Below are positions 40,732 through 49,345 of a stretch of 64,000 nucleotides of DNA, one piece after another. The position numbers and the translations under genes are program-made. Below the pieces are notes generated by a model. It did no database searches, was not told where the DNA came from, and saw only the letters and a list, made by a program, of their open reading frames with translations. The stretch is from the NCBI RefSeq assembly GCF_009909145.1, contig NZ_JAAAPJ010000008.1, positions 248,001-312,000 of the forward strand. The letters run 5' to 3'. Position 1 is the stretch's first letter, and every line of letters begins with the position of its first letter. This DNA comes from Corallococcus silvisoli. Lineage in GTDB: Bacteria; Myxococcota; Myxococcia; Myxococcales; Myxococcaceae.

Positions 40732-43584
40732 CTATTGGTCGTCCAGCAGCGCGAGCTGCTGACGCATGACGTGGATCTGTCGTTCGATGAGGGCGTGCAC
40801 GGCGGCACCGGGCTCCTCGTGCTCCACCGCGTCGGGAATCACGGTCCGCTCGCGCGGAGGGCGCTCGGCGAGGGCCACGCTCGTGGGGGGGCCACGCGGG
40901 ACACGTATCTCCGGCGTGCCTTCCGTGCCCGGCACCGGCGCGTCGGCCTCGGTGCTGCTCGCGGTCCAGTACCGCTTGCGCGCGAGGCGGCGAGCTGGGA
41001 GCGAAACCCTGCCGGGAGGCGCGGCGTGGCCCAAGGGCGCGAAGTCCAGGTCGAACCCCAGCTCATACATCGCCCCGACCGCGCGGAGCAGTGACTCCTG
41101 GCCATCCCGGTCACGCACGGCGCTGCTCATTGCGCGCACTCGCGCACCGTGGTCCGCGGCGACGAGCTGCGACAGCACCCGGTCGGGACCGAGCTCGAGG
41201 AACACCTGCGCGCCCAGCCCGGTCAGCGTCTCGATGCCCTTGGAGAACTGCACGGGCAGGGCGATGTGCCGTCCCCAGTACTCCCCGCCGAGTGCGCTCG
41301 ATGGCACCACCGCACCGTCGACGTTGCCGACCACCGGGAATGCTCCGGCGCTGATGGCGAAGCTCCGGGAGTGTTCCGTGAGCCGGGCCGCGGCGTCGTC
41401 GAAGGTGGGGGAATGGAAGGCGTGCCGCGTCCTCAGCATGCGGTAGCGAACCTGCTCCCGTTCCAGTCGCTGGCAGAGGCGTTCGACCGCCCGGCGCTCA
41501 CCGCTGAGAACGACGCGCTGCCTGCCGTTGACGGCGGCCACGTGGAGCGGATCCCCCTGTTCGTGGAGAAGCGCTGTCAGCGCCGCCAGGTCCATGGACA
41601 CCGCGACCATCGCTCCGTCGTGCGAAACCGACTGCATCAGTCGCCCGCGTTCGTGGACCAGCGCCACGCCATCGCCGAGGGTCAAGGACCCTGAGACGGT
41701 GTGCGCCACGAGCTCGCCGACGCTGTGCCCGATGGCGAACGCCGGGGTGACTCCCAGCGCGGTCCACAGGCTCGCGAGTGCGTACTCGAAGGCGAAGAGC
41801 GACAGCTGCGCGGCGTGCGTATCGCCGGTCAGACGCTCGTCACCGCCTTCGGCAGGCCCGTACACGAGCCGCGCCACCGATAGCCCCGCGTGCTGGAGGA
41901 TCAGCGCGTCGCAGCGGTCGAACGCGGCCCGGAACGGCCCAGAGGCTTCATAGAGCTCACGGCCCATGCCGAAGAACTGACAGCCCTGGCCGGTGAACAT
42001 GAAGGCCACCTTGGGCTTTTCACCCGGGGCGACCAGGAGCGGCGTGGTGCTGGCGCGCTCCTCGCGAAGGGCCTTGATCGCCTCGGCGCGCGTCCGCGCG
42101 ACGCAGACCCGGCGATGCGTCAGATGCTCCCGCGCGAACATCAGTGTGTCCGCGATCGGTTCCAGCGCGCCCTCCGACGTGCCCAGGTGGGCCGCGAGCG
42201 CGTCCGCGTCCTCGGCCAGACCGGCGGCGAAGTGACTCGACAGCGGGAACAACACCGGGCGCCCGGTCTCCCCGGCCACGCGCCCCGGGGACAGGTGGCG
42301 CTCCAGCACCACGTGGGCGTTGGAGCCCCCGAAGCCGAACGAGCTGATGCCGACGTGGCGCAGGTGTCCCGGCACCGGCTGGGCTTGCTCGGCGATCCGC
42401 AGCGCGCAGTCCTCCGCCAGGAAGAAGGGCGCATGGGGGCGCTGGACCGGGTGCGGCGGGATCACCCCGTGCTCCAAGATCAGCATCCCCTTCAGCAGCC
42501 CACAGAGGCCCGCGGCCGCCTCGGCGTGGCCGATGCTCGCCTTCGCCGAGCCAACGAAGCACGGCGCCCCGGGTGTCCCGCCGAAGACCTCCTGGAGTGC
42601 GTTGAGCTCGATGGCGTCGCCCAGCGGCGTCCCGGTCCCGTGGGCCTCCACGTAGGCGATGTCCGCCGGCGACAGGCGCGCGCGCTCCAGGGCGGCGCGG
42701 ATCACCCGGATCTGGCTGGCGCCGTTGGGGGCGGCGATCCCGTTGCTGCGGCCGTCCTGGTTGATCGCCGTCGATGCGATGAAGCACCGCACGGGGGGCC
42801 GCGCCGGCGCATCGCCGTCCACCCGGCGCAGGATGACGACCGCGACGCCTTCGGCGCGCCCGTAGCCGTCGGCATCGGCGCTGAACGTCTTGCAGCGCCC
42901 GCTGGGGGAGAGCATCTTCGCCTGCGAGAACGCCAGCGGCAGGTCGGGCGAGAGGATGACGTTGACCCCGCCGACGATCGCCATGTCGATCTCCCCTCCG
43001 CGCAGCGACTGCATCGCGAAGTGAAGCGCGGTGAGCGACGATGAGCACGCCGTGTCGATGGCCAGGCTGGGGCCCTTGAGGTTGAGGAAGTAGGAGATGC
43101 GCCCGGCCAGGAGGTTGTGCGAGTTGCCGATGCCGAAGTACCCGTCCACGTGCTGCTTCTGGCCGGAGTCGAGGCTCATGTAGTCGGAGCTGCCCACCCC
43201 GATGAACACGCCGACGTTCGAGCGCCGCAGCTCCGCGCGGGTGATGCCTCCGTCCTCCAGCGCGTCGTGCGTCACCTCCAGCAGCAGGCGCTGCTGGGGG
43301 TCGAGCTTGCTGGCCTCGCGGGGCGACACGCTGAAGTACTCGGCGTCGAAGCCCGCGACGTCCGCGAGATAGCCCGCGCGGAGGGTCGTGATCTTCCGGC
43401 CCAGGACCGGGTCATGCGCCGCCTTCCACAGGTCGCCTCGCGAGGCGTCCGGCTCCGCCGCGGCCACGCGCCCGTCCACGAGGAGCCGCCAGTAGTCCTC
43501 CAGGCTCGCGGCGCCAGGGAACCGCCCCGCGGCCCCGACGACGGCGACCTTGCTCTGTTCGGCTGATTCCATGCGCTGCCCCAT
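40732..43584 (-). CDS. Polyketide synthase, KS-AT only
   Basis: A 950-aa didomain protein. KS (about 12-430) has Cys180 in DTACSSS, His315 in HGTGTP and His353 in SIGHAEAAAG; AT (about 525-820) has GHSVGE with Ser621 and HAFHS at 721, pointing to malonyl-CoA. It has no ACP or reducing domains and ends in a helix, VHALIERQIHVMRQQLALLD, that resembles the helix after the ACP of the next protein. It should elongate the starter acyl chain by two carbons on that neighbour's ACP, leaving a beta-keto group for the aminotransferase. The ATG at 43584 has GGGGGCGG upstream. Confidence 0.94.
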   Translation of the reverse strand: MGQRMESAEQSKVAVVGAAGRFPGAASLEDYWRLLVDGRVAAAEPDASRGDLWKAAHDPVLGRKITTLRAGYLADVAGFDAEYFSVSPREASKLDPQQRLLLEVTHDALEDGGITRAELRRSNVGVFIGVGSSDYMSLDSGQKQHVDGYFGIGNSHNLLAGRISYFLNLKGPSLAIDTACSSSLTALHFAMQSLRGGEIDMAIVGGVNVILSPDLPLAFSQAKMLSPSGRCKTFSADADGYGRAEGVAVVILRRVDGDAPARPPVRCFIASTAINQDGRSNGIAAPNGASQIRVIRAALERARLSPADIAYVEAHGTGTPLGDAIELNALQEVFGGTPGAPCFVGSAKASIGHAEAAAGLCGLLKGMLILEHGVIPPHPVQRPHAPFFLAEDCALRIAEQAQPVPGHLRHVGISSFGFGGSNAHVVLERHLSPGRVAGETGRPVLFPLSSHFAAGLAEDADALAAHLGTSEGALEPIADTLMFAREHLTHRRVCVARTRAEAIKALREERASTTPLLVAPGEKPKVAFMFTGQGCQFFGMGRELYEASGPFRAAFDRCDALILQHAGLSVARLVYGPAEGGDERLTGDTHAAQLSLFAFEYALASLWTALGVTPAFAIGHSVGELVAHTVSGSLTLGDGVALVHERGRLMQSVSHDGAMVAVSMDLAALTALLHEQGDPLHVAAVNGRQRVVLSGERRAVERLCQRLEREQVRYRMLRTRHAFHSPTFDDAAARLTEHSRSFAISAGAFPVVGNVDGAVVPSSALGGEYWGRHIALPVQFSKGIETLTGLGAQVFLELGPDRVLSQLVAADHGARVRAMSSAVRDRDGQESLLRAVGAMYELGFDLDFAPLGHAAPPGRVSLPARRLARKRYWTASSTEADAPVPGTEGTPEIRVPRGPPTSVALAERPPRERTVIPDAVEHEEPGAAVHALIERQIHVMRQQLALLDDQ

Positions 43585-43608
43585 GTGCCGCCCCCAGGTC
43601 CCAGGTGC

Positions 43609-43637
43609 GGGCCCTCGCCGGAGTCCGGCGTGGGCCC
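43609..43637 (-). other. Hairpin between the oxygenase and KS-AT genes
   Basis: GGGCCC-T-CGCCGG and CCGGCG-T-GGGCCC form a 12-bp stem with one T-T mismatch and a 3-nt loop, in the 62-nt intergenic gap of the operon. Confidence 0.5.
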
Positions 43638-43646
43638 ACCCGCGCG

Positions 43647-44489
43647 TCAGGCCGCGCGCTTCACGTCGCGGTCCTTCGCCGCCAGCATGTCGACGAAGCG
43701 CGCCCACTCCTCCACCACGTCGTTGAGGAAGGCCTCGATCTCCGCGTAGCGGTCCGGGGTCAGGGCCTGGCGGACGATGAACCAGCTGTCCTCGGAGTGG
43801 TCGTGGTCGACGACGGTCCCGTCATCCGCCTCGACGTGGATGCTGTGGTAGCCATCCGAGATGTCCGTCGGGCAGACGGCGAGGGTGTTGTCCGCCCACG
43901 GGCCGTAATAGGGGATGAACGCGGTCTCGATGCCGGCGAGCACCACCGCGAGGCGGAGATGATCGCCGAAGCTGTCCAGGAGCGACTTGCGCACCGCCAC
44001 CGCTTCGGGTGACGGCGTGTACGCGGCCCAGGTCTCCTCCGGATGCCCCACCGCCGTCAGGGTGTCGACGAGCTGCCAGTAGTGAGAGAAGCCCGGGTGC
44101 CCGCAGAAGCCGCTCTTGCCACGCGGCGTCGGCTTGTAACCGACCTCCTCCAGGACGTTGAGCATGATGAGGAAGCGCGCCGCCATCTTGGGCTTGGCCC
44201 CGAGCCTGCGCTCGAGCGAGCTGGTGGTCTCCATCAGGCGGATGAGCGCGTCACCAAAGTGCTCCGCGAAGGCGTACCGCACCTCCGAGTGCACGATGCC
44301 CATCGACTTGAGCGTGAACTCCTTCTGGGCGAACGATGCGATGACCGGATGGTTGAACAGGCGCGACGCCTTGATGGTGCGGTCGAGCTGCTGCGTGAAG
44401 GCTTCGTTCTTGCTCCAGAGCTCCGCGTCGACGGACTCACGCACGATGCGACGGGAAACATCCCTGGGGTTCTCGATGGGAAAGCTCAT
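43647..44489 (-). CDS. Heme-oxygenase-fold diiron-type oxygenase (iron-containing redox enzyme family)
   Basis: A 280-aa soluble helical protein. It resembles the heme-oxygenase-like, non-heme diiron enzymes (TENA/PqqC/UndA clan). Candidate metal ligands lie in HSEVRYAFAEH (residues 67-77), LNVLEEVGYKP (Glu114 and Glu115), IETAFIPYYG (Glu188) and GYHSIHVEADDGTVVDHDH (215-231). Members oxidise or cleave fatty acids or amino acids, including forming terminal alkenes and hydroxylating carrier-bound acyl groups. Here it sits between the desaturase and the first PKS, so modification of the starter acyl chain is inferred. The ATG at 44489 has GGAGA 6-7 nt upstream. Exact reaction unknown. Confidence 0.7.
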   Translation of the reverse strand: MSFPIENPRDVSRRIVRESVDAELWSKNEAFTQQLDRTIKASRLFNHPVIASFAQKEFTLKSMGIVHSEVRYAFAEHFGDALIRLMETTSSLERRLGAKPKMAARFLIMLNVLEEVGYKPTPRGKSGFCGHPGFSHYWQLVDTLTAVGHPEETWAAYTPSPEAVAVRKSLLDSFGDHLRLAVVLAGIETAFIPYYGPWADNTLAVCPTDISDGYHSIHVEADDGTVVDHDHSEDSWFIVRQALTPDRYAEIEAFLNDVVEEWARFVDMLAAKDRDVKRAA

Positions 44490-44550
44490 GTCGGTCTCCG
44501 GGTACTGGAAGGTCTGTCTTCGTTTCGGGTTTCGAGCGCCGGACGCCGCG

Positions 44551-45381
44551 TCAGCCACGCTGGGCCGCGGGTGCCAGCTTTCGCCGCTTCAGGTCTTCGC
44601 CCCAGCCCGGCCCTTGCAACTCGGCGGGGATCTTCGAGGCCAGGGTCCCCTGGTGGTACTCGGGCAGCAGCGTCCAGTGCAGCGCCTGCTTGAAGTGGTG
44701 CGCGGCGTGGTAGCCCGCGTTCCAGGTGAACCAGTTGTAGAACTGGCCGGTGTGCGTCCGTGACGCCGTGTAGTCATCGCCATACGGCAGGTCGCTGTGA
44801 TGGGCATACGCGGACCACTTCAGCGCGTAGAGCATCAACACCATGGGGGCCACGAACACGATGAGCGCCGGAACAGGGCGGTAGACCAGCAGCGCGGCGA
44901 GGCAGGCCCCTCCGAGCGCCAGGTAGACCAGGAACTCCGTCATGAGGCGGGGGTTCTTCCGGCCCAGCACGAAGCACGAGGGGTAATGCCAGAGCAGACA
45001 CCGGATCGCGAACTCGTGGCGCCCCATCGTCGACCCGTCTCGCCGCCGCCAGTTGAGCGTGTCCAGTTCCGGCTGGTCGTAGCTGGCATGGTGGCCCACG
45101 ATGTGGTTGAGCGTCCCGCTGAAGGGTGACGACCCGGTCTCCAGGAAGATGAGCAGTTCGAGGAGCCGGTTGAGCGGCTGGTTCGCGAACGTCCGCACAT
45201 GCATGTGATTGTGATTGTAGGCGACGACCGAAAGGCAGAACGGCACCAACGCGAACGCGCCAGCCGCCAACCACCTGACATCATTGACAAAAAGATACAG
45301 GGCCAGCTGGCCGGCGAAGGTCGCGACGATGAGGAGGACCGCCCAGGCGTCGGCCGGGTAGGGGATCAGCTTCTTCCGCAT
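44551..45381 (-). CDS. Membrane fatty acid desaturase
   Basis: A 276-aa integral membrane non-heme diiron enzyme. Histidine boxes are HNHMH (57-61), HIVGHH (93-98) and HAAHH (225-229), plus an extra AHH at 193-195; four hydrophobic segments alternate with them. It belongs to the FA_desaturase superfamily of desaturases, hydroxylases and acetylenases, and probably acts on the carrier-bound or CoA-bound acyl chain delivered by the ligase fusion upstream. The position of the double bond, and whether it makes a triple bond, cannot be told. The ATG at 45381 has ACGAGG 6 nt upstream; it lies 61 nt past the fusion gene. Confidence 0.88.
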   Translation of the reverse strand: MRKKLIPYPADAWAVLLIVATFAGQLALYLFVNDVRWLAAGAFALVPFCLSVVAYNHNHMHVRTFANQPLNRLLELLIFLETGSSPFSGTLNHIVGHHASYDQPELDTLNWRRRDGSTMGRHEFAIRCLLWHYPSCFVLGRKNPRLMTEFLVYLALGGACLAALLVYRPVPALIVFVAPMVLMLYALKWSAYAHHSDLPYGDDYTASRTHTGQFYNWFTWNAGYHAAHHFKQALHWTLLPEYHQGTLASKIPAELQGPGWGEDLKRRKLAPAAQRG

Positions 45382-45408
45382 GGCATGCCTCGTGAGATGA
45401 ATCACAGA

Positions 45409-45424
45409 CGGCGGAGCCCCGCCG
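45409..45424 (-). other. Small hairpin between the desaturase and fusion genes
   Basis: CGGCGG and CCGCCG form a 6-bp stem around a 4-nt loop within the 61-nt gap. It is short and could be chance in GC-rich DNA. Confidence 0.25.
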
Positions 45425-45442
45425 CGTGGAGTTGCGGCTGGA

Positions 45443-48400
45443 CTACTCGGCCACCGGCGAGCCGGTTCTCTTGTTCAGCTTGCCCAGGAGGAAGCCGGCG
45501 AGCTCCCGGATGTTCGGGTAACTGAAGAGCACGGAAGGATCGACCGTCAGCGCGTATTCCTCGGACAACGCGGCGCCCAGGTCGATGGAGTCCACCGAGC
45601 CCAAGCCGAGCATGGCGAACTCGACGTCGGCGCCGAGGGACGCGACCGGCTGCGAGCACCGGCCGGAGATCCACTGGCGGATGAACGCTTCGACCTCGGG
45701 CCGGCTCACCGGGCCCGGCCGGGCCACCACGTCCATCGTGGGCGGGCGCGGAGTCTCGATGAGCGGCGTCGCTGGGGCATCCGGCGGCGGCGTGAAGGCG
45801 CGCCGCGCGGGTTCCGCGGGAGCCGGCTTCCGCGTGTCACCCGGGAGCGCCGTGAAGAGCGCATCGAGCGACGTGTTTGGCATCGCCGTGAGGTTCTCGC
45901 GGCGTCCGAACTCACGGTCCACCGCGTCCCCGAGGGCCCGGAGCGCGTCGACGCTGGCGAGCGCGGGGAAGGCGCGCGCCGCGCTGTCGAGCCGGACGTG
46001 GGCCGCCTGGAGCCGTTCGAGCAGCCAGCGCTGCGTCGCCGCGTCAGTGCCCCGTCCGGCCGCCGCGGCGTACAGCACCAGGTGATTGACGTATTCACCC
46101 ATGAGCTGCCCCAGCCAGTCCTCCTGGGACGCGTCGCGCTCGCCCGGCAGCGCCGCCAGGAGCGGGTGGAGGACCGCGTCGTAGTGGGTCCTGACCGTGT
46201 CCTCGTCCAGCCACTCGCGCAGGTAGGCGCGCAGGACCGGCCGGCCTCGCAGCACCGACGTGCCGACGAAGTGGTTGAGCGTCTCCGTCGGGCCCTCGAA
46301 GATGCGGAAGATGCGCGCGTCCCGGAACAGCTGCGGGATGAAGTTGGACTCGATGTAGCCCCGTCCCCCCGCGAGCTGCATCGTGCGGTCGACGGTGGTC
46401 CACAGCATCTCGGTGGACACCGACTTGCACACCGCGAGGACTTCCGGAGCCACCGCCTGTCCGGCGTCGATGCGCGCCGCGGCCCCGTCGATCAACGCCT
46501 CGATGCCGGCGATCTGATGCATCGCCTCGCTCAGCACCGACCGGGTGTAGGGGTTGTGCAGGAGGTTGCCGGTCGAGACGCGCCGGCCGCCGGCGTACTG
46601 GAGCATCAGCTGGACACAGAGCCGGGTGGCGCCCAGACACAGGGACGCGATCGCCAGCCGCCCGTAGCACAGGGTGTCCTGCGCCACGCTCATGCCTTGT
46701 CCCAGCTCTCCCAGGACCTGCCAGGGTTCGACCGCGACGTCCTCGAAGAAGACCGTGTTCTGGATCATCCCCCGCAGGCCCATGGTGAGCGCCTCGGGGC
46801 CCTGTCGCACGCCAGGGCTCGTCTGGGGGATCGCGAACGCGGTGATGCCCGCCGGGTGTCCGTTCGCGTCGACGTTCTTCGCGAACACGTTCATCAGCCC
46901 GGACCACGCCGCGGAGCCGCTCCAGATCTTCGTGCCGCTCACCCGGTACCCGGCACCCGTCGCGTGCGCGGTCGCTTCGATGGCCTGGGGATTCGAACCG
47001 GCGCCCAGCTCCGTCAGGGCGAACGCTGCCAGCTCCCGGCCACGCGCCAGCGACGGCAGGAACTGCTCCTTGAGCCGTTCGCTGCCAAAGCGCAGGACCG
47101 GCCGGACACCCAGCACGTTGTTGAGGCCCACGAACAGCGCCAGGGTCATATCCTTGCTGCCAAGCAGCTCCATGACCTTCAGGAACTCGCGGGTGGAGAA
47201 CCCGAGGCCCCCGTAGGACTCGGGCACCAGCATCCCGAAGAGCCCCTGGTTGCCGAAGTCGAGGATGACGTACGGCGGCAGCGTGCGCCGCTCGTCGATG
47301 AGGTACGAGTTGAGCCGCGTCGCGCAGTACTCGCGGATCCACGCGAGCTTCTGCTCGAAGACCGCCCGGGGGGCGCTCGTGGGGGCGGGGACCGGGCGGA
47401 CGGGGGCCGGTGCCGGTGTCTCGCGAGGGTGCTCGGCCTCCCAGGCGTGAAGGACCTCCAGCTGCTTGTCGAGGAATGACCGCCGCACCTCGCCACGCTG
47501 GATCTTCCCGCTGCTCGTCTTGGGGACATTGCCCGGGTTGACCAGCGCGATGTACGCCGGCGCCACGCCATGCACCTTCAGGACCTCACGGCGGATCCTC
47601 GCGATGAGCTCGTCGAAGCGCGCCGTCACGTCCTTGCCGCGGGCCACGCCCTGGACGATGCCGAGCCGCTCGTCGTCGAAGCTGAACGCGGCGCCGCAGT
47701 GGACCCGGAAGTCGTCCGACAGCGCCTGCACCGTCTCCTCGATGTCCTGGGGATAGTGGTTGAAGCCGTTGACGATGATGAGCTCCTTGATGCGGCCGGT
47801 GATGAACAGGCGGCCGTCGCGGACGAAGCCCAGGTCGCCGGTCCGCAGGAACGGCCCCTCGCCCGTGTCGGTGGTGTAGGCGTGGAAGGCGTCCGCGGTC
47901 GCCTTGGCCCGGTTCCAGTAGCCGCGCGTCACGCTGTCGCTCTGGAGCCAGACCTCGCCCACGCGCAGGTCGGGCTGCACCGTCCAGCTGCCCGGGTCGA
48001 CGATCTTCACCACCTGCTCGCGCCCGTCGATGGCCATGCCGACGAGCGTGTGGATGCGCGCCGCATCCCCGGCGTCCTCGCCGGCTGGCACCACGGTGCC
48101 CCGGTGGACCGCGTCGCGCTGGACGTCGAACGTCGTCGGCGGCTCGCCGCGGGGACCGCCCGCGACGAACAGCGTGGCCTCCGCGAGGCCGTAGCATGGG
48201 AAGAACATCTCGCGGCGGAAGCCGGCGCGCTCGAACCGGCGGTGGAAGCGCTCCAGCGTGTTCGCCTTGATGGGCTCCGCGCCGTTGAACGCGGACCGCC
48301 ACGACGACAGGTCCAGCGTGTCGATGACCGCGTCGTCCACCTTCTCGATGCAGAGGTCGTACGCGAAGTTCGGGCCCCCGGCGCAGGTGCCCCGGTACTT

Positions 48401-49243
48401 GGACACGGCCTGCAGCCACAGGGCCGGGTCGCGCACGAACGACTTCGGCGCCATCAGCACCGCGCGCGCCCCCAGCGAGAGCGACTGGAGGATCATCCCG
48501 ATCAACCCCATGTCGTGGAACAGCGGCAGCCACGTGACGATGACGCTGTCGCGGGTGTTCCCCATCGCCGCGGCGACCATGCGGTTGTTGTGGACGATGC
48601 TCCGGTGGGTGACCATCACGCCCTTGGGATCGCCCGTGGACCCCGACGTGTACTGGAGGAACGCCAGGTCGTCAGGGAGGGGCGGGGTGAGCTCAAGGGG
48701 CATGGGGTCCGCGTCGCCGTGCGCGGCGATCAGCTCCTCCATCACCAGCGAGCGGCAGCCTGGGAACCCGGCGAGCTGCGCGCCATGGCTGGCTTCAATG
48801 GCGCGCTGCACGAGCATCGCCTTGGGCTGGCAGTCTCGGACCACGGCGCGGAGCTTCACGCCGTCCTTGTCGCTCGCCGGGGGATAGAGCGGCACGGCGA
48901 TGGCCCCGGCGGCGGTGCACGCCAGGAAGCCCACGATGTATTCGAGCCCCGACCTCATCACCAGGAGGACCCGCTCACCGCGGAGCCCCTCGCGGCGGAA
49001 GTGCGCCGCGAGGCCGAACACGGTCCGCGCCAGCTCATGATAGGAGATGAGCTGCTCGGGCGACTCGCGACCGCTCAGGAACGTGTATGCGTTCTTCCCC
49101 GGTTGCACCTGCGCCCAGTGCCGCAGTGTATGGACGAGGGTGGGGGAGAGGTGGAGCGCGTCGGCGCGGTCGGTCATGACCAGCTCGCGGCCTGCCCCGG
49201 TTGGATTCTCGATGACCCGCTGTTCTGGCTGCACGTGCGTCAT
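45443..49243 (-). CDS. Fatty acyl-AMP ligase/acyl-CoA dehydrogenase/carrier protein fusion
   Basis: A 1266-aa trifunctional protein. Residues about 20-600 are a fatty acyl-AMP ligase with FLQYTSGSTGDPKGVMVTH, the FAAL-type FPCYGLAEATLFVAGG and EGPFLRTGDLGFV. Residues about 620-1000 are an acyl-CoA dehydrogenase with ELGAGSNPQAIEATAH, YRVSGTKIWSG, MQLAGGRGYIES and a terminal FEGPTETLNHFVG. After a proline-rich linker the carrier domain has Ser1219 in LGSVDSIDLG. It should activate a free fatty acid, load it on the fused carrier and introduce a double bond next to the thioester. The start is uncertain: ATG 49243, or ATG 49177 at MTDRADALHLS. It follows the thioesterase gene by 102 nt. Confidence 0.93.
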   Translation of the reverse strand: MTHVQPEQRVIENPTGAGRELVMTDRADALHLSPTLVHTLRHWAQVQPGKNAYTFLSGRESPEQLISYHELARTVFGLAAHFRREGLRGERVLLVMRSGLEYIVGFLACTAAGAIAVPLYPPASDKDGVKLRAVVRDCQPKAMLVQRAIEASHGAQLAGFPGCRSLVMEELIAAHGDADPMPLELTPPLPDDLAFLQYTSGSTGDPKGVMVTHRSIVHNNRMVAAAMGNTRDSVIVTWLPLFHDMGLIGMILQSLSLGARAVLMAPKSFVRDPALWLQAVSKYRGTCAGGPNFAYDLCIEKVDDAVIDTLDLSSWRSAFNGAEPIKANTLERFHRRFERAGFRREMFFPCYGLAEATLFVAGGPRGEPPTTFDVQRDAVHRGTVVPAGEDAGDAARIHTLVGMAIDGREQVVKIVDPGSWTVQPDLRVGEVWLQSDSVTRGYWNRAKATADAFHAYTTDTGEGPFLRTGDLGFVRDGRLFITGRIKELIIVNGFNHYPQDIEETVQALSDDFRVHCGAAFSFDDERLGIVQGVARGKDVTARFDELIARIRREVLKVHGVAPAYIALVNPGNVPKTSSGKIQRGEVRRSFLDKQLEVLHAWEAEHPRETPAPAPVRPVPAPTSAPRAVFEQKLAWIREYCATRLNSYLIDERRTLPPYVILDFGNQGLFGMLVPESYGGLGFSTREFLKVMELLGSKDMTLALFVGLNNVLGVRPVLRFGSERLKEQFLPSLARGRELAAFALTELGAGSNPQAIEATAHATGAGYRVSGTKIWSGSAAWSGLMNVFAKNVDANGHPAGITAFAIPQTSPGVRQGPEALTMGLRGMIQNTVFFEDVAVEPWQVLGELGQGMSVAQDTLCYGRLAIASLCLGATRLCVQLMLQYAGGRRVSTGNLLHNPYTRSVLSEAMHQIAGIEALIDGAAARIDAGQAVAPEVLAVCKSVSTEMLWTTVDRTMQLAGGRGYIESNFIPQLFRDARIFRIFEGPTETLNHFVGTSVLRGRPVLRAYLREWLDEDTVRTHYDAVLHPLLAALPGERDASQEDWLGQLMGEYVNHLVLYAAAAGRGTDAATQRWLLERLQAAHVRLDSAARAFPALASVDALRALGDAVDREFGRRENLTAMPNTSLDALFTALPGDTRKPAPAEPARRAFTPPPDAPATPLIETPRPPTMDVVARPGPVSRPEVEAFIRQWISGRCSQPVASLGADVEFAMLGLGSVDSIDLGAALSEEYALTVDPSVLFSYPNIRELAGFLLGKLNKRTGSPVAE

Positions 49244-49345
49244 GACTCCATGTGGGGCGGTGTTGCCGCCGCACCCCAAGAGGGCGCGGCGGCGGGGCCG
49301 CGGTGTGGGTGAAAGGGTTTCAAGGGGCCGGGCCCCGTCCGGGGA

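Noticed and set aside
35324..45381. Terminal alkyne cassette of the JamABC type (ligase, desaturase, carrier)
   Set aside because: The ingredients are present, but the ligase nearest the desaturase is fused to a dehydrogenase, the stand-alone ligase is about 8 kb away, and a diiron-type protein intervenes. It remains a hypothesis, not a call.
37001..49243. Amino-acid adenylation domain within the cluster
   Set aside because: Both adenylating enzymes look like fatty/aryl acid ligases; no tandem C-A-PCP arrangement is seen.
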